Positions 8,082 to 18,281 of a stretch of DNA of 64,000 nucleotides are shown here, piece after piece. Origin of the DNA: Porphyrobacter sp. (GTDB lineage Bacteria; Pseudomonadota; Alphaproteobacteria; Sphingomonadales; Sphingomonadaceae). Every line of letters starts with the position of its first letter. Within the stretch, counting starts at the first letter, position 1. Below the pieces are notes generated by a model. It worked only from the letters and a program-made list of their open reading frames with translations. It did no database searches and was not told the origin of the DNA. The stretch is from positions 310,001 through 374,000 of the forward strand of contig WGLN01000001.1 in the NCBI GenBank assembly GCA_016125555.1, written 5' to 3'. The position numbers and the translations under genes are program-made.

Positions 8082-9652
8082 GCGGCCCGGCCAGGGATAG
8101 CAACGCAGCGATGCCTCCCCGCGACCTCTCGCTCGACACGCTGCTGGCGAACTGCGCGCAGCGCCATGCGCACCGGCTTGCGGCGGTCGACGGCACCCAG
8201 CGCCTGACCTGGGCCGAACTGGAAGCGCGGGTCGCGAACCTCGCGGGCTGGTTGCTGGCCCGCGGCATCGCACCGGGCGACCGCATCGCGCTGCTGCTGA
8301 CGGACGGCACGCCGTTCCTGACGGTGCTGCTGGCGGCGGGACGGATCGGGGCGATCGCGGTGCTGCTCAACTGGCGGCTCGCCCCGGCCGAAATCGCTTG
8401 GATCTGCGGCAATGCCGAGCCCGCGATGACCTTCGCCAATCCGCGTTTCGCCGCGTTGATCGCAGCCGCCGAGGCGGGCGAGGTGCTGATGGTGGACGAG
8501 GGCCACGCCGCCGACGGCCTGTTCGAGACCGCCGTCTCCAGCACCCGGCCTCCGCTCCCGCACGCCCGCGATCCGGGCCTCGACCTAGCGCCCGAGCGGC
8601 CGCTCTACATGATGTACACCAGCGGGACGACCGGGCGGCCCAAGGGCTGCCTTCAGGCGGGAAGCGCGGTCGCCGCATCGGCGCTGGGCTTCGCGCTCCA
8701 CCGCCGCTTCACGCCGGAAGAGCGCCTGCTCTCGGTCAATCCGCTGTTCCATGTCGTCGGCATGCAGCAGGTCGCCGCCATGCTCGCCTGCGGGGGCACC
8801 AGCGTCTTTGCCGGGCGCGACGATGACAGCGCCGCGATCCTCGACCTGCTCCACCGCGAGGGCTGCACCACCACCAGCGCCTTCCCGACGATCTGCTTTC
8901 CGTGGCAAGGCATGGAACCCATCCGGGGCGGGAAGATGCCGCTCACCAATTACACCGGCGGGGCGGGCATGGGCCGGCCGGCGATGTACGAGTTCATCGA
9001 GAAGGAGTGGGACGCGCGGGTCGTCGGCGGTTACGGCCAGACCGAGATCTGCGGCTTTGCGACCTTCATCGACTATGCCGACATGCTCGAACACCCTCGC
9101 TCGATCGGCTGGACCCTGCCGCATGTCGAGATGACCGTGCTCGATCCGCAAGGCAACCACCTGCCGCCGGGCGAGGAAGGCGAGCTCGCCTTGCGCGGAC
9201 CCTCGGTAATGCTCGGCTACTGGCGCAACCCGGAAGCGAGCGCGGCGGCGCTGGGCGACGGCTGGCTGCGCACCGGTGACCTCGGCACGATGGACGAACG
9301 CGGCCTCGGCTACTTGCTCGGACGCGCCAAGGAGCTGATCAAGACCGGGGGCGAGAACGTCTACCCGGCCGAGGTTGACGCGGTCTTCGCCGCCATGCCC
9401 GAGGTCGCCGATGCGGGCTGCTGCGGGGTGCCCGACAGGCAGTGGGGCGAGGCGGTCAAGGCCTTCGTGGTGCTGAAGCCCGGCGCCGAGCTGACCCGCG
9501 AGCAAATCACCGCCCGCTTCAAGGGGCAGATCGCCGGATACAAGCGTCCGCGCTACATCGAGTTCGTGGAAAGCCTGCCGCGCGATCCGATCGGCAAGCT
9601 GCTTCGCCGCGAGCTATCGGCAAGGCCGGTGACGCCCGACCAGGCGGCGTGA
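8078..9652 (+). CDS. Acyl-CoA synthetase / AMP-dependent ligase
   Basis: A 524-residue adenylate-forming enzyme that activates a carboxylic acid with ATP and joins it to CoA. The phosphate-binding loop YTSGTTGRPKG lies near residue 180, the GYGQTE adenine motif mid-protein, the hinge WLRTGDLG, and RAKELIKTGGENVYPAE in the C-terminal subdomain. PRDPIGKLLRRE provides the catalytic lysine near the end. The chosen ATG overlaps the preceding stop as ATGA; a later ATG at 8111 is possible. Substrate (medium- or long-chain, or aromatic) cannot be read from the sequence. It converges on the trehalase gene with 7 bp between. Confidence 0.88.
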   Translation: MSGPARDSNAAMPPRDLSLDTLLANCAQRHAHRLAAVDGTQRLTWAELEARVANLAGWLLARGIAPGDRIALLLTDGTPFLTVLLAAGRIGAIAVLLNWRLAPAEIAWICGNAEPAMTFANPRFAALIAAAEAGEVLMVDEGHAADGLFETAVSSTRPPLPHARDPGLDLAPERPLYMMYTSGTTGRPKGCLQAGSAVAASALGFALHRRFTPEERLLSVNPLFHVVGMQQVAAMLACGGTSVFAGRDDDSAAILDLLHREGCTTTSAFPTICFPWQGMEPIRGGKMPLTNYTGGAGMGRPAMYEFIEKEWDARVVGGYGQTEICGFATFIDYADMLEHPRSIGWTLPHVEMTVLDPQGNHLPPGEEGELALRGPSVMLGYWRNPEASAAALGDGWLRTGDLGTMDERGLGYLLGRAKELIKTGGENVYPAEVDAVFAAMPEVADAGCCGVPDRQWGEAVKAFVVLKPGAELTREQITARFKGQIAGYKRPRYIEFVESLPRDPIGKLLRRELSARPVTPDQAA

Positions 9653-9659
9653 GCGCGCT

Positions 9660-11249
9660 TCAAGGCGCTTGCGCGCCTCGCGCCGTGTCCGGGGGCGCAC
9701 CGTAGCGGGCGATCAGCGCGCGGGTCACGCCGTTGGTCCAGCCGAAGCCGTCCTGCAGCGGATATTCGCCGCCCCCGCCGGGGCGCAGTTCCTCGACGTC
9801 GTATTTTTCGAGCATCTTTCCGTTGCCGCGCCACACCCGCGCGACATTGGCGGTCCAGCGCCCGGCGATCAGGCTTGCGGTCTCGCTCTCGCCGTAGCGT
9901 TCGAGGCCCTCGACCGCGATCCATTGCAAGGGCGCCCAGCCGTTGGGCGCGTCCCACTGCTGCCCGGTGCGCGACAGGGTGGTGCGCAGGCCGCCGGGCG
10001 CAATCAGCCGATCGCGCGTCGTCGCTGCGACGGAGCGAGCCTGCTCCGAGCGCGCGAGGCCGACGAACAGCGGATAGAGCGTCGCCGCCGAGAGCACCGG
10101 GGTGAGGCGGCCGGTTTCGCGGTCCCAGTCGCCGAAGCGGCCCTTTTCGGCATTCCAGAGGTAGCGGTCGATCGCCGCGCGGCGCCCATCGGCCAGCGCG
10201 CCGTAGCGGCTCTCGCATGCCCGATCCTTCGCCGCCGCGCAGCGCTGCGCGATACTGCGCTCCAGTGCCCATAGCAGGCTGTTGAGATCGATCGGCACGA
10301 TCTGCGTCGTCCGGATGGTCGCGAGGCGGGAGGGATCGGCAAGCCAGCGCGAGGAGAAGTCCCATCCGCTCTCCGCCGCGGCGCGCAGGCCGCGGTAGAC
10401 CGCCGCCGGATCGCGATTGGTGGCGCGCGCGGTCGCGACGTCCTCGGCCCAGCTTTCGTCGCGCGGGCTCGCCTTGTCGTCCCAGTAGCGGTTCAGCAGC
10501 GAACCATCGGGCATCCGCACCACCCGCTCGCACGCGCCCTGCCGTTCGGCGCAGGCGGCACCGCGCATCCAGAAAGCGTGCTCGACCCGCAGCGCCGCCA
10601 GCCGCCGCGCGGCGAGCGTCGGGGAATCGCTGTCGGAAAGGCCCACCATCAGCGCGAAGAACGGCGGCTGCGAGCGGCTGAGGTAATAGGTGCGCGTGCC
10701 GTTGGGGATGTGGCCATAGCGTTCGATCAGACTCACGAAGTCCGCCAGCATCGCCTCCACCAGATCGCCGCGCCCGTCGATCTCCAAGCCCAGCATGGTG
10801 AAGTAGCTGTCCCAGTAATAGATTTCGCGGAAGCGCCCGCCCGGCACCACGTAGGGCGCGGGCAGCGCCAGGGCCGAGGAGCCGGCGGGCGGGTCGAGCG
10901 GCGGCCGGGTGAGCTGCGGCCACAGCTGCGCGATGTGTCCGGCGAGCGTCTCCGCATCCGCTTCCACCGCATCGCCCGGCAAGATGAAGTGCCGCTCGAC
11001 GAAAGCCCGCAGCGCCGCGCGGGTGGCGGGGCGTTCGCGCTCGTAGGCGGCAAGGATCGCCTCGGGCGCCGCGCGCGCGGTGGCATCGACGAAGGTCTTG
11101 CCGTCCTCGAACACCCGCTCGCGCTGCACCGCTTCGAACAGCGGACCGTAGAGCTCCGCAGGGCTCGGCGGCGGGCTGGCGGCGCTTGCCAGCAGCAGCA
11201 TGGCGGCGAGCACGGGCACACGTAGGGCCAGTGATCGGATCCTTGTCAT
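9660..11249 (-). CDS. treA: Alpha,alpha-trehalase (GH37), periplasmic
   Basis: A 529-residue glycoside hydrolase family 37 enzyme that splits trehalose into two glucoses. Both family signatures are present: PGGRFREIYYWDSYF in the first third and QWDAPNGWAPLQW near the C-terminus, followed by the Gly-rich PGGGGEYPLQDGFGWTNG. An N-terminal signal peptide (MTRIRSLALRVPVLAAMLLL, then small residues) indicates export to the periplasm. The frame is open to 11384, but the ATG at 11249 begins the signal peptide and is preceded by GGGAGAACCC. No sugar transporter is adjacent, so it acts as a stand-alone enzyme here. Confidence 0.93.
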   Translation of the reverse strand: MTRIRSLALRVPVLAAMLLLASAASPPPSPAELYGPLFEAVQRERVFEDGKTFVDATARAAPEAILAAYERERPATRAALRAFVERHFILPGDAVEADAETLAGHIAQLWPQLTRPPLDPPAGSSALALPAPYVVPGGRFREIYYWDSYFTMLGLEIDGRGDLVEAMLADFVSLIERYGHIPNGTRTYYLSRSQPPFFALMVGLSDSDSPTLAARRLAALRVEHAFWMRGAACAERQGACERVVRMPDGSLLNRYWDDKASPRDESWAEDVATARATNRDPAAVYRGLRAAAESGWDFSSRWLADPSRLATIRTTQIVPIDLNSLLWALERSIAQRCAAAKDRACESRYGALADGRRAAIDRYLWNAEKGRFGDWDRETGRLTPVLSAATLYPLFVGLARSEQARSVAATTRDRLIAPGGLRTTLSRTGQQWDAPNGWAPLQWIAVEGLERYGESETASLIAGRWTANVARVWRGNGKMLEKYDVEELRPGGGGEYPLQDGFGWTNGVTRALIARYGAPPDTARGAQAP

Positions 11250-11395
11250 GGGTTCTCCCGCTAGTGCTTGGCGCGGTTGAGGCCGCGACCCCGCCCGCTT
11301 GGCGAATGCAGGCCACGCCCCGCCGAAGGAGGCGGCGCACGGCGGAACATCGCCGCCCCGCTCATGATTGCCATCACATAGCACAGGAGAAAGTC

Positions 11396-11641
11396 ATGAC
11401 CGAACGCCAGAGCCGCCATCCCGACAACGACCTGATCGACGAGAAGACGTCCGAAGATACCCCTGCACATCAAGGCTCGGCGGGCGGCGAAGTCCCGCGC
11501 CGGGTCGGCAAGCGCGGCGAGGAGCACCGCGCGACCGATCCCGACAACCGCGAGCCGGTGGTGGGGTCCGACAATCCCGCCGACGACGCCATCAAGGGCG
11601 ACAAGACGATGCGCGCGATCAAGTCGGCCAAGCAGGGATAG
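11396..11641 (+). CDS. Small hydrophilic protein, unknown function
   Basis: An 81-residue, highly charged protein without hydrophobic stretches or cysteines, rich in Asp, Glu, Lys, Arg and Gly and probably disordered. A good AGGAGA ribosome-binding site sits 6 nt before the ATG, which is the main support that it is expressed. It is divergent from treA across 146 bp. Small charged proteins of this kind in related bacteria are often stress-induced, but no stress-promoter motif was recognised upstream, so that is only a suggestion. Confidence 0.65.
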   Translation: MTERQSRHPDNDLIDEKTSEDTPAHQGSAGGEVPRRVGKRGEEHRATDPDNREPVVGSDNPADDAIKGDKTMRAIKSAKQG

Positions 11642-11659
11642 GCACATCGGCCGCGCGGT

Positions 11660-12310
11660 TCAGCGCGCCGCCGCCTCGAGCGCCCTCAGCCCCTCCTCCT
11701 CGCGCGCGAAAGCGCGGGCAAAGGCGGGGCGCGCCGTGAGCCTTGCGCGGTAGTCCTTGAGGCTCTGCGGCACGCCCTCGTCGAGCCCCACGCTCTGGGC
11801 GAGGATCAGCGCATAGCCGACGCAGATGTCCGCCACGGTGAAGCGGTCGGCACACAGGAACTCGCGCCCCTCCAGGCGCTGCTGGACCTTGACGAGCCGC
11901 TTGTGGAACCACTTGGCATAGGCGTGGCCTGCCTCTGCCCAGCCCTTGTCCTTCTCGAAGATCGCGAACCGCATGTAGACCGTCTGCGGGAAGGTGATCG
12001 TCGCGTCGGCGTGGTAGGTGTAGTCGCAGTATTCGCCGTAATCGCGCTCCCCCGGCGCGATGGCCAGCGGCGTGTAGCCCTCACGCGTGGCGAGATAATG
12101 CGCGATGGCGCAGCTCTCGGTCATCCGGGTCTCGCCGTCGATCAGCAGCGGCACCGTGCCCAGAGGGTTCAGTTCGAGATAGTCGGGCGCAAGGTAGCGC
12201 GGCGGGAACGGCAGGATCCTGAGGTCGATGTCGACCCCGGCTTCCTCCGCCGCCCAGGTGGCGCGCAAGCCGCGCGAACGCGCGCAGGTGTAGAGAACGG
12301 GCGTGGTCAT
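11660..12310 (-). CDS. Glutathione S-transferase family protein
   Basis: A 216-residue soluble GST. The N-terminal thioredoxin-fold half contains LYTCARSRGLRATWAAEE (residues 6-23), with Cys/Ser/Arg at the position of the catalytic residue. LNPLGTVPLL and the ESCAIAHYL glutathione-binding segment follow. The C-terminal helical domain carries FTVADICVGYALI, the usual N-capping box. The ATG at 12310 starts the conserved beta strand; the longer open frame to 13294 is antisense to a real gene and is not used. Likely role is glutathione conjugation or dehalogenation-type chemistry, with the substrate unknown. Confidence 0.9.
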   Translation of the reverse strand: MTTPVLYTCARSRGLRATWAAEEAGVDIDLRILPFPPRYLAPDYLELNPLGTVPLLIDGETRMTESCAIAHYLATREGYTPLAIAPGERDYGEYCDYTYHADATITFPQTVYMRFAIFEKDKGWAEAGHAYAKWFHKRLVKVQQRLEGREFLCADRFTVADICVGYALILAQSVGLDEGVPQSLKDYRARLTARPAFARAFAREEEGLRALEAAAR

Positions 12311-12321
12311 GCGCGGGAGGT

Positions 12322-13269
12322 CTAGTGCCCCTCGCCCGCGCCGACACCCAGCACTTTGTGCAGGACGAACACGATGATGCAGCCCAGGACGAGGCCGACC
12401 ACCGCCGAAGCCGCGGCATAGGCCGCCCAGCCGAGCACGCCGGCGAGCGGCCCGGTCGCGGCGCGCACCGCCTCTTCCGCGCCGTGGACGATCTCGTAGA
12501 TCGCGTGGAAACCCACCTCGTGCGTGCCGTGAACGATGATCCCGCCGCCGACCCACAGCATCGCCACCGTGCCGACCGCCGAGAGCGTCACGAGCAGCCG
12601 CGGCACCATGCGCAGCAGGAACCGGCCAAAATCCTGCTTCCAGCGATCTGCCTGTCTGGTCAGGTAGAGCCCGATGTCGTCGAGCTTCACGATCAGGCCG
12701 ACGACGCCGTAGACGCCGAGCGTCACCACCACCGCGACCAGCGCCAGCACCACCGCGCGGATCAGCAGGGTCTCGGCGGACACCTCGCTGAGGGCAATCG
12801 CCATGATCTCGGCGGACAGGATGAGGTCGGTGCGGATCGCACCGCTCACCCGCTTGTTCTCGAAGGCGACCGGATCGCTCACCGTGTCCTCGAGCGTCGC
12901 GCCGTGCTTGGCGCCGCCGAGCTTCTCCAGCACCTTCTCCGCCCCCTCGTAGGACAGGAAGGCCCCGCCCAGCATCAGGATGAAGACGATCGCCTGCGGC
13001 AGGAACTCGGACAGGATCAGCGCGCCGGGAAGCAGGAAGATCAGCTTGTTGCGCAAGGATCCCTTGGTGATCTTCCAGATGATCGGCAATTCGCGCGCGG
13101 GCGAGAGACCGGTGACGTAGCTCGGCGTCACCGCTGCATCGTCGATCACCACGCCCGCGGTCTTCGTCCCCGCCCGGCCCGCGGCCGCCGAGACATCGTC
13201 GAGCGAAGCCGATGCCGCCTTGGCGATCACCGAAATATCGTCGAGCAGCGCAACCAGTCCTGACGGCAT
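12322..13269 (-). CDS. DUF808 domain-containing inner-membrane protein
   Basis: A 315-residue membrane protein of the DUF808 (YedI) family. The N-terminus MPSGLVALLDDISVIAKAAS and the AGVVIDDAAVTPSYVTGL block are family hallmarks. At least six hydrophobic segments follow, including GALILSEFLPQAIVFILML and a C-terminal AASAVVGLVLGCIIVFVLHK. Its function is not known. It lies 11 bp upstream of the GST gene on the same strand, so the pair may be cotranscribed. The 210-bp gap to rpsF holds divergent promoters. Confidence 0.88.
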   Translation of the reverse strand: MPSGLVALLDDISVIAKAASASLDDVSAAAGRAGTKTAGVVIDDAAVTPSYVTGLSPARELPIIWKITKGSLRNKLIFLLPGALILSEFLPQAIVFILMLGGAFLSYEGAEKVLEKLGGAKHGATLEDTVSDPVAFENKRVSGAIRTDLILSAEIMAIALSEVSAETLLIRAVVLALVAVVVTLGVYGVVGLIVKLDDIGLYLTRQADRWKQDFGRFLLRMVPRLLVTLSAVGTVAMLWVGGGIIVHGTHEVGFHAIYEIVHGAEEAVRAATGPLAGVLGWAAYAAASAVVGLVLGCIIVFVLHKVLGVGAGEGH

Positions 13270-13341
13270 TTGTCACCCCCACGGCGCGAATCACGCGCCA
13301 TCACGCCAGCGCCTGCCCTGCCCGCTGGCCGCCGACAAGTC

Positions 13342-13369
13342 TTGCAATCGGCGCGGAAAGCTGTAAGGG
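13342..13369 (+). promoter_or_regulatory. Candidate promoter of the rpsF-rpsR-rplI operon
   Basis: TTGCAA at 13342-13347 and TAAGGG at 13364-13369 are spaced by 16 bp. A start near 13376 would give an untranslated leader of about 100 nt before rpsF. Such a leader could carry the S6:S18-binding autoregulatory structure known from other bacteria, but I could not establish that fold here. Confidence 0.5.
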
Positions 13370-13479
13370 GCGCACGCTTCGCAAGGGATCCGCCCTCGCG
13401 AATATCGAAGAAAGCCGGAGGGGCCCCGTTCATTCGAGCGGATCAGCCAGCGATCGGCAGGTAGTGAAAGGACACGCGG

Positions 13480-13845
13480 ATGGCTCTCTACGAGCACATC
13501 TTTCTCGCGCGCCAGGATCTGAGCCAAGCTCAGGTCGACGCGCTGGCGGCGCAGGCCACCGAAATCGTCGAAGCCAACAACGGCAAGGTCACCAAGACCG
13601 AGACCTGGGGCCTCAAGTCGCTCGCCTACAAGATCGAGCGCAACCGCAAGGCGCACTTCGTGCTGCTCAACATCGAGGCCCCCGGCAATGTCGTGGCCGA
13701 GCTCGAGCGCCAGACCCGCATCAACGAAGACGTCATCCGCTACATGACCATCCGCGTGGACGAACACGAGGAAGGCCCCAGCGTGATGATGCGCAAGAAC
13801 GAACGCGAGCGGAAGCGCCGCGAAACCCGTGAGGAGCGCGACTGA
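13480..13845 (+). CDS. rpsF: 30S ribosomal protein S6
   Basis: A 121-residue S6, which binds S18 on the platform of the small subunit. [15 protein letters not shown] at the start and the [22 protein letters not shown] core are diagnostic. The C-terminal tail ends in a run of Glu/Arg residues; S6 tails are the substrate of RimK glutamylation in other bacteria, and rimK lies about 3 kb away on the other strand. The stop and the rpsR ATG overlap by one base (TGATG). GAAAGGA precedes the ATG. Confidence 0.97.
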   Translation: MALYEHIFLARQDLSQAQVDALAAQATEIVEANNGKVTKTETWGLKSLAYKIERNRKAHFVLLNIEAPGNVVAELERQTRINEDVIRYMTIRVDEHEEGPSVMMRKNERERKRRETREERD

Positions 13846-14069
13846 TGGCCCGCCCGTTTTTCCGCCGCCGCAAGTCCTGCCCGTTCGCGGCCAAGGACGC
13901 CCCGAAGATCGATTACAAGGACGTGCGCCTGCTGCAGGGCTTCATGTCCGAGCGTGGCAAGATCGTGCCCTCGCGCATCACCGCCGTCTCGGCCAAGAAG
14001 CAGCGCGAACTCGCTCAGGCGATCAAGCGCGCACGCCACATCGGCCTGCTGCCGTACATCGTGAAGTAA
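13845..14069 (+). CDS. rpsR: 30S ribosomal protein S18
   Basis: A 74-residue S18 that pairs with S6 in the small subunit. [13 protein letters not shown] at the N-terminus, the [17 protein letters not shown] core and the C-terminal [12 protein letters not shown] are conserved. It is translationally coupled to rpsF through a one-base stop/start overlap and followed by rplI after 13 bp with an AGGAGAAGGA ribosome-binding site. Confidence 0.97.
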   Translation: MARPFFRRRKSCPFAAKDAPKIDYKDVRLLQGFMSERGKIVPSRITAVSAKKQRELAQAIKRARHIGLLPYIVK

Positions 14070-14082
14070 GAGGAGAAGGACC

Positions 14083-14700
14083 ATGGACATCATTCTCCTC
14101 GAACGTATCGAGAAGCTCGGCTCGATCGGCGACATCGTCACCGTGAAGGACGGCTATGCGCGCAACTTCCTGCTCCCGCAGAAGAAGGCCCTGCGCGCGA
14201 ACGACGCCAACAAGCGCGTCTTCGAAGCCAACCGCGAACGGCTCGAGGCCGAGAACGCCGAACGCCGCAGCGAAGCCGAAAAGGCCGGCGAGAAGATCGC
14301 GGGCGCCGAAGTGGTGTTGATCCGCGCCGCTTCCAACGCCGGCCAGCTCTACGGTTCGGTCAACGTGCGCGACATGGTCTCCGGCCTTGCCGACCAGGGC
14401 CACGAGATCGACAAGCGCATGGTCATCCTCGGCGCGCCGATCAAGACCATCGGCATGCATGACGTGACCATCGCCCTCCACCCCGAAGTGCGCGTGACCG
14501 TGAAGGCCAACGTCGCCCGTTCGGACGACGAAGCCAAGCTGCAGAGCGAAGGCGTCGACGTGCTGGCGCAGATGTTCGAGGACGAACAGCGCGCGATCGA
14601 GGAACAGGCCGAAGCGACCCGCATCGAGGGCAATCTCGAGCCGGGCGAAATCCCCGCCGAGCTGCTCGAAGAGCGCAGCGAGGACGGCGAAGAGGCCTGA
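14083..14700 (+). CDS. rplI: 50S ribosomal protein L9
   Basis: A 205-residue L9, which binds 23S rRNA at the base of the L1 stalk. The N-terminal domain [36 protein letters not shown] sequence is clear, with the long connecting helix rich in Glu/Arg/Ala and the C-terminal domain around residues 85-148. About 50 extra residues follow, very rich in Glu, making it longer than the 147-150 residues of enteric L9; similar acidic tails occur in other alphaproteobacteria. It is the last gene of the operon and is followed by a terminator. Confidence 0.96.
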   Translation: MDIILLERIEKLGSIGDIVTVKDGYARNFLLPQKKALRANDANKRVFEANRERLEAENAERRSEAEKAGEKIAGAEVVLIRAASNAGQLYGSVNVRDMVSGLADQGHEIDKRMVILGAPIKTIGMHDVTIALHPEVRVTVKANVARSDDEAKLQSEGVDVLAQMFEDEQRAIEEQAEATRIEGNLEPGEIPAELLEERSEDGEEA

Positions 14701-14735
14701 TCTTCCCGCCCACCGGGGCGAACTGGACAACGGGA

Positions 14736-14773
14736 GGGCGCGGGGATCGGCATGATCTCCGCGCCCTTCTTGT
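14736..14773 (+). terminator. Rho-independent terminator after rplI
   Basis: A 12-bp stem (GGGCGCGGGGAT with ATCTCCGCGCCC, one G-T wobble) closes a 7-nt loop at 14748-14754 and is followed by TTCTTGT. It lies 35 nt after the rplI stop and before the amn gene. Confidence 0.8.
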
Positions 14774-14838
14774 AAACGGGCCTCTTTTGCGAAAAGACCT
14801 GTCGCCGAACGATAAAGAAAAAGGAGCAACAAGCCGCC

Positions 14839-16275
14839 ATGATCGACATCCCCGCCATTCTCGCCCAGCTGCAGCATCACTATGACGCGGCGGTGCGCAC
14901 CTTGCGCGAGGACGTGATCGCTTTCGGCACCCACGGGACGGTCCCGCCGCTCAGGAAGCGCGAGGACGGCAGTTACGCCTATCCCCAGCTCACCCTGCGC
15001 TATTCCGGCACCGGCACGCCGCAGGACCGCAGCCGCGCCTTCGGGCGGCTCGAGATGCCGGGCATCTACACCACCACCATCACCCGGCCCGACCTTTTCG
15101 CGCATTACTTGACCGAGCAGCTTGCGCTGATCGCCGCCGAATACGAGGTCGACGTCAGTGTCGAACGTTCGCGCCAGGAAATCCCCTTCCCCTATGTGCT
15201 CGACGGCGAGGCGGGGGCGGCGATGGTCGGCATCGCGCCGCAGGACATCGCCGCGCACTTCCCCTCGACCGACCTTGCGCTGATCGGTGACGAGCTCGCC
15301 GACGGGATCGAGTTCGACGAGGCCGAGGCGATGCCGCTCTCGCTGTTCGATGGCCTTCGCACCGACTATTCGCTCGCCCGCCTCAAGCATTACACCGGGA
15401 CCGAGGTGAGCGACTTCCAGGACTTCATCCTGTTCACGAACTATCACCGCTATGTCGATGAATTCGTGAACTGGGGTGCACGGCAGATCGGCGAGAACGG
15501 CTATGTCGCACTGACCGGGGCGGCAGGGCTCGACATCCGCGAGAACACCGCCCAGGCGCAGGACCAATTGAACGACACCGCGTGGCGCCGCCACCAGATG
15601 CCCGCCTATCACCTGATCCGCGAGGACGGCCGCGGGATCACGCTCGTCAACATCGGTGTCGGCCCTTCCAACGCCAAGACGATCTGCGATCACCTCGCGG
15701 TGCTGCGCCCGCACGCCTGGATGATGATCGGCCACTGCGGCGGCCTTCGCTCGACCCAGAAGATCGGCGACTTCGTGCTCGCCCACGCCTATCTGCGCGA
15801 CGATCACGTGCTCGACTGCGTGCTCCCGCCCGAAGTGCCGATCCCGCCGATTGCCGAAGTCCAGCAGGCGCTCGCCAGCGCGGCCGAGGAAGTCTCGGGC
15901 GTGCAGGGTGCGAACCTCAAGCAGCGGATGCGCACCGGGACGGTCGTCACCACCGACGACCGCAACTGGGAGCTGCGCTACTCCTCCTCGGCCAAGCGCT
16001 TCTCGCAGAGCCGCGCCATCGCGATCGAGATGGAGAGCGCAACCATCGCAACGCAAGGCTACCGCTTCCGGGTGCCCTACGGCACGCTGCTATGCGTCTC
16101 GGACAAGCCGCTGCACGGCGAGATCAAGCTGCCCGGGCAGGCCAACAAGTTCTACGAGGAGGCGATTGCCGCGCACCTCCAGATCGGCATCGTCGCCGTC
16201 TCGCGCCTGCGGGACGAGGGCGACCGGCTGCACAGCCGCAAGCTGCGCGCCTTCAACGAGCCGCCGTTTCGCTAG
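14839..16275 (+). CDS. amn: AMP nucleosidase
   Basis: A 478-residue enzyme that hydrolyses AMP to adenine and ribose 5-phosphate, adjusting adenylate pools. It has the family's two parts: an N-terminal regulatory domain (RYSGTGTPQDRSRAFGRLE near residue 53) and a C-terminal nucleoside-phosphorylase-like domain with NIGVGPSNAKTICDHLA, MMIGHCGG and the substrate-binding EMESATIATQGYRFRVPYG. CVSDKPLHGEIKLPG is typical. The ATG follows AAAGGAGC and lies after the rplI terminator, so it forms its own unit. Its 3' end overlaps the convergent secreted-protein gene by 23 bp. Confidence 0.93.
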   Translation: MIDIPAILAQLQHHYDAAVRTLREDVIAFGTHGTVPPLRKREDGSYAYPQLTLRYSGTGTPQDRSRAFGRLEMPGIYTTTITRPDLFAHYLTEQLALIAAEYEVDVSVERSRQEIPFPYVLDGEAGAAMVGIAPQDIAAHFPSTDLALIGDELADGIEFDEAEAMPLSLFDGLRTDYSLARLKHYTGTEVSDFQDFILFTNYHRYVDEFVNWGARQIGENGYVALTGAAGLDIRENTAQAQDQLNDTAWRRHQMPAYHLIREDGRGITLVNIGVGPSNAKTICDHLAVLRPHAWMMIGHCGGLRSTQKIGDFVLAHAYLRDDHVLDCVLPPEVPIPPIAEVQQALASAAEEVSGVQGANLKQRMRTGTVVTTDDRNWELRYSSSAKRFSQSRAIAIEMESATIATQGYRFRVPYGTLLCVSDKPLHGEIKLPGQANKFYEEAIAAHLQIGIVAVSRLRDEGDRLHSRKLRAFNEPPFR

Positions 16276-16813
16276 GTTCGGGATCGGATTCCGGTTCGGG
16301 CGCAGGCGCGGTGTCGCTCTCGCTGGCGCGCTCGTCGGCGAAGACGATCTCCTCGACGCGGCTCACCATTTCCTCGAAGCGGTACAGCGATTCGACGAAC
16401 ACCGCTTCGGGGATGCCGCCTTCGGTCACGATGTCCCAGCGCACGAAGGGATCGCCCTCATCGTCGAGCGAGATCGCGGCATAACGCTGCTTGCGCGCAA
16501 TCTCGAGCGCCTCCTTCGCGGTCCACGGCTCCTTCCGGTCGAAGCCGGTGACGAACTGGACGGAACTGCAGCCCTCGTGGGTCTCTTCATCGCACTCGTA
16601 GAAGTAGATTTGCAGCGGATAACCCACGGCCTGCGACTTGATGAGCGGATCGCCATATTCGTCGGTGGTCAGTTCAGCGCGGAAACCGGCATTGAGCATG
16701 GCGATCACCATCCCGGCGGGGGTCCGCGCGGAAATCATCTCGCCATCCTCCGCGGCCATGAGCGGGGCGGCTGCCCCAAGCGCCAGACCGGCAACCAACA
16801 TCCTGAACTTCAT
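16253..16813 (-). CDS. YbjN-like exported protein
   Basis: A 186-residue protein with a cleavable signal peptide (MKFRMLVAGLALGAAAPLMA). The mature part contains SARTPAGMVIAMLNAGFRAEL followed by YPLQIYFYECDEETHEGCSSVQFVTGF, a pattern seen in YbjN-domain proteins. Two Cys in the mature part could form a disulfide in the periplasm. The last 25 residues are Glu/Ser/Pro rich and coincide with the overlap with amn. AGGGAGGA precedes the ATG. Function unknown. Confidence 0.7.
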   Translation of the reverse strand: MKFRMLVAGLALGAAAPLMAAEDGEMISARTPAGMVIAMLNAGFRAELTTDEYGDPLIKSQAVGYPLQIYFYECDEETHEGCSSVQFVTGFDRKEPWTAKEALEIARKQRYAAISLDDEGDPFVRWDIVTEGGIPEAVFVESLYRFEEMVSRVEEIVFADERASESDTAPAPEPESDPEPSETAAR

Positions 16814-16882
16814 CGCGGAATCCTCCCTGTGCGGCGCGCAGGCTAGGGCGCCCTCCCGCGTCTGTCCAGAGCGCTGCGCGAC

Positions 16883-17788
<906 letters not shown>

Positions 17789-17813
17789 GGAAACCCTTTC
17801 GAAGCCGGCGCAG

Positions 17814-18281
17814 TCACCGACGGCCCGGCCCCTTATCCGCATTTCCTTCCGATTGCAGCCAAGAATGACCGCTATCGACGACGAAACGACGCCTGAGCGC
17901 GGTGCGCCCGATCAGCATCGGAAATTGCATCTGGGACCGGTCCGCGAGGCTTATCTCCGCCCGGAAGGTGGTGGTACCGATCGTCAGCGGCGTCTTTATG
18001 ACAAAGCGGTCCTGCTGTTCGCCGTTGGAGCTGGTGATGCCGCGGATATCGACGTGGACCGCCTCGCAGAAATGGCGCTCCCCGTCCCAATCCACCGCGA
18101 AGCGCACGAAGCGTTCGCCCCCGCGCCGGAAATCGTCGAGCACCTCGGCATGAAGCGATGAGGTGCGCGCGCCGGTGTCGATCTTCGCGGGAATGCCGGC
18201 AAGCCCGAGATCAGGGAGGCTGACGAGCTCGCGCCAACCGACCACCGTGAGCGGGCGCGGCACTGCGGACGGCTGCGCCAT
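17814..18281 (-). CDS. rimB: RimB-like retropepsin-type protease (ATP-dependent zinc protease family)
   Basis: A 155-residue protein of the family annotated as ATP-dependent zinc protease. The motif [14 protein letters not shown] near residue 28 holds the Asp-Thr-Gly of retropepsin-like aspartyl proteases. Further family blocks are the [20 protein letters not shown] strand and [19 protein letters not shown] near the C-terminus. In Pseudomonas the relative RimB works with RimK in S6 modification. Here its start overlaps the hydrolase stop by one base (TGATG) and rimK follows after 25 bp, supporting joint function. Confidence 0.85.
   Translation of the reverse strand: MAQPSAVPRPLTVVGWRELVSLPDLGLAGIPAKIDTGARTSSLHAEVLDDFRRGGERFVRFAVDWDGERHFCEAVHVDIRGITSSNGEQQDRFVIKTPLTIGTTTFRAEISLADRSQMQFPMLIGRTALRRRFVVDSGHSWLQSEGNADKGPGRR

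Noticed and set aside
13376-13479. Possible S6:S18-binding leader RNA before rpsF
   Set aside because: The position and length are right, but I could not find a convincing fold matching the known motif by eye.
14023-16056. A 677-codon minus-strand frame across rplI and amn
   Set aside because: Antisense to two well-supported genes, His/Gly/Arg-rich composition, no recognisable motif or ribosome-binding site.
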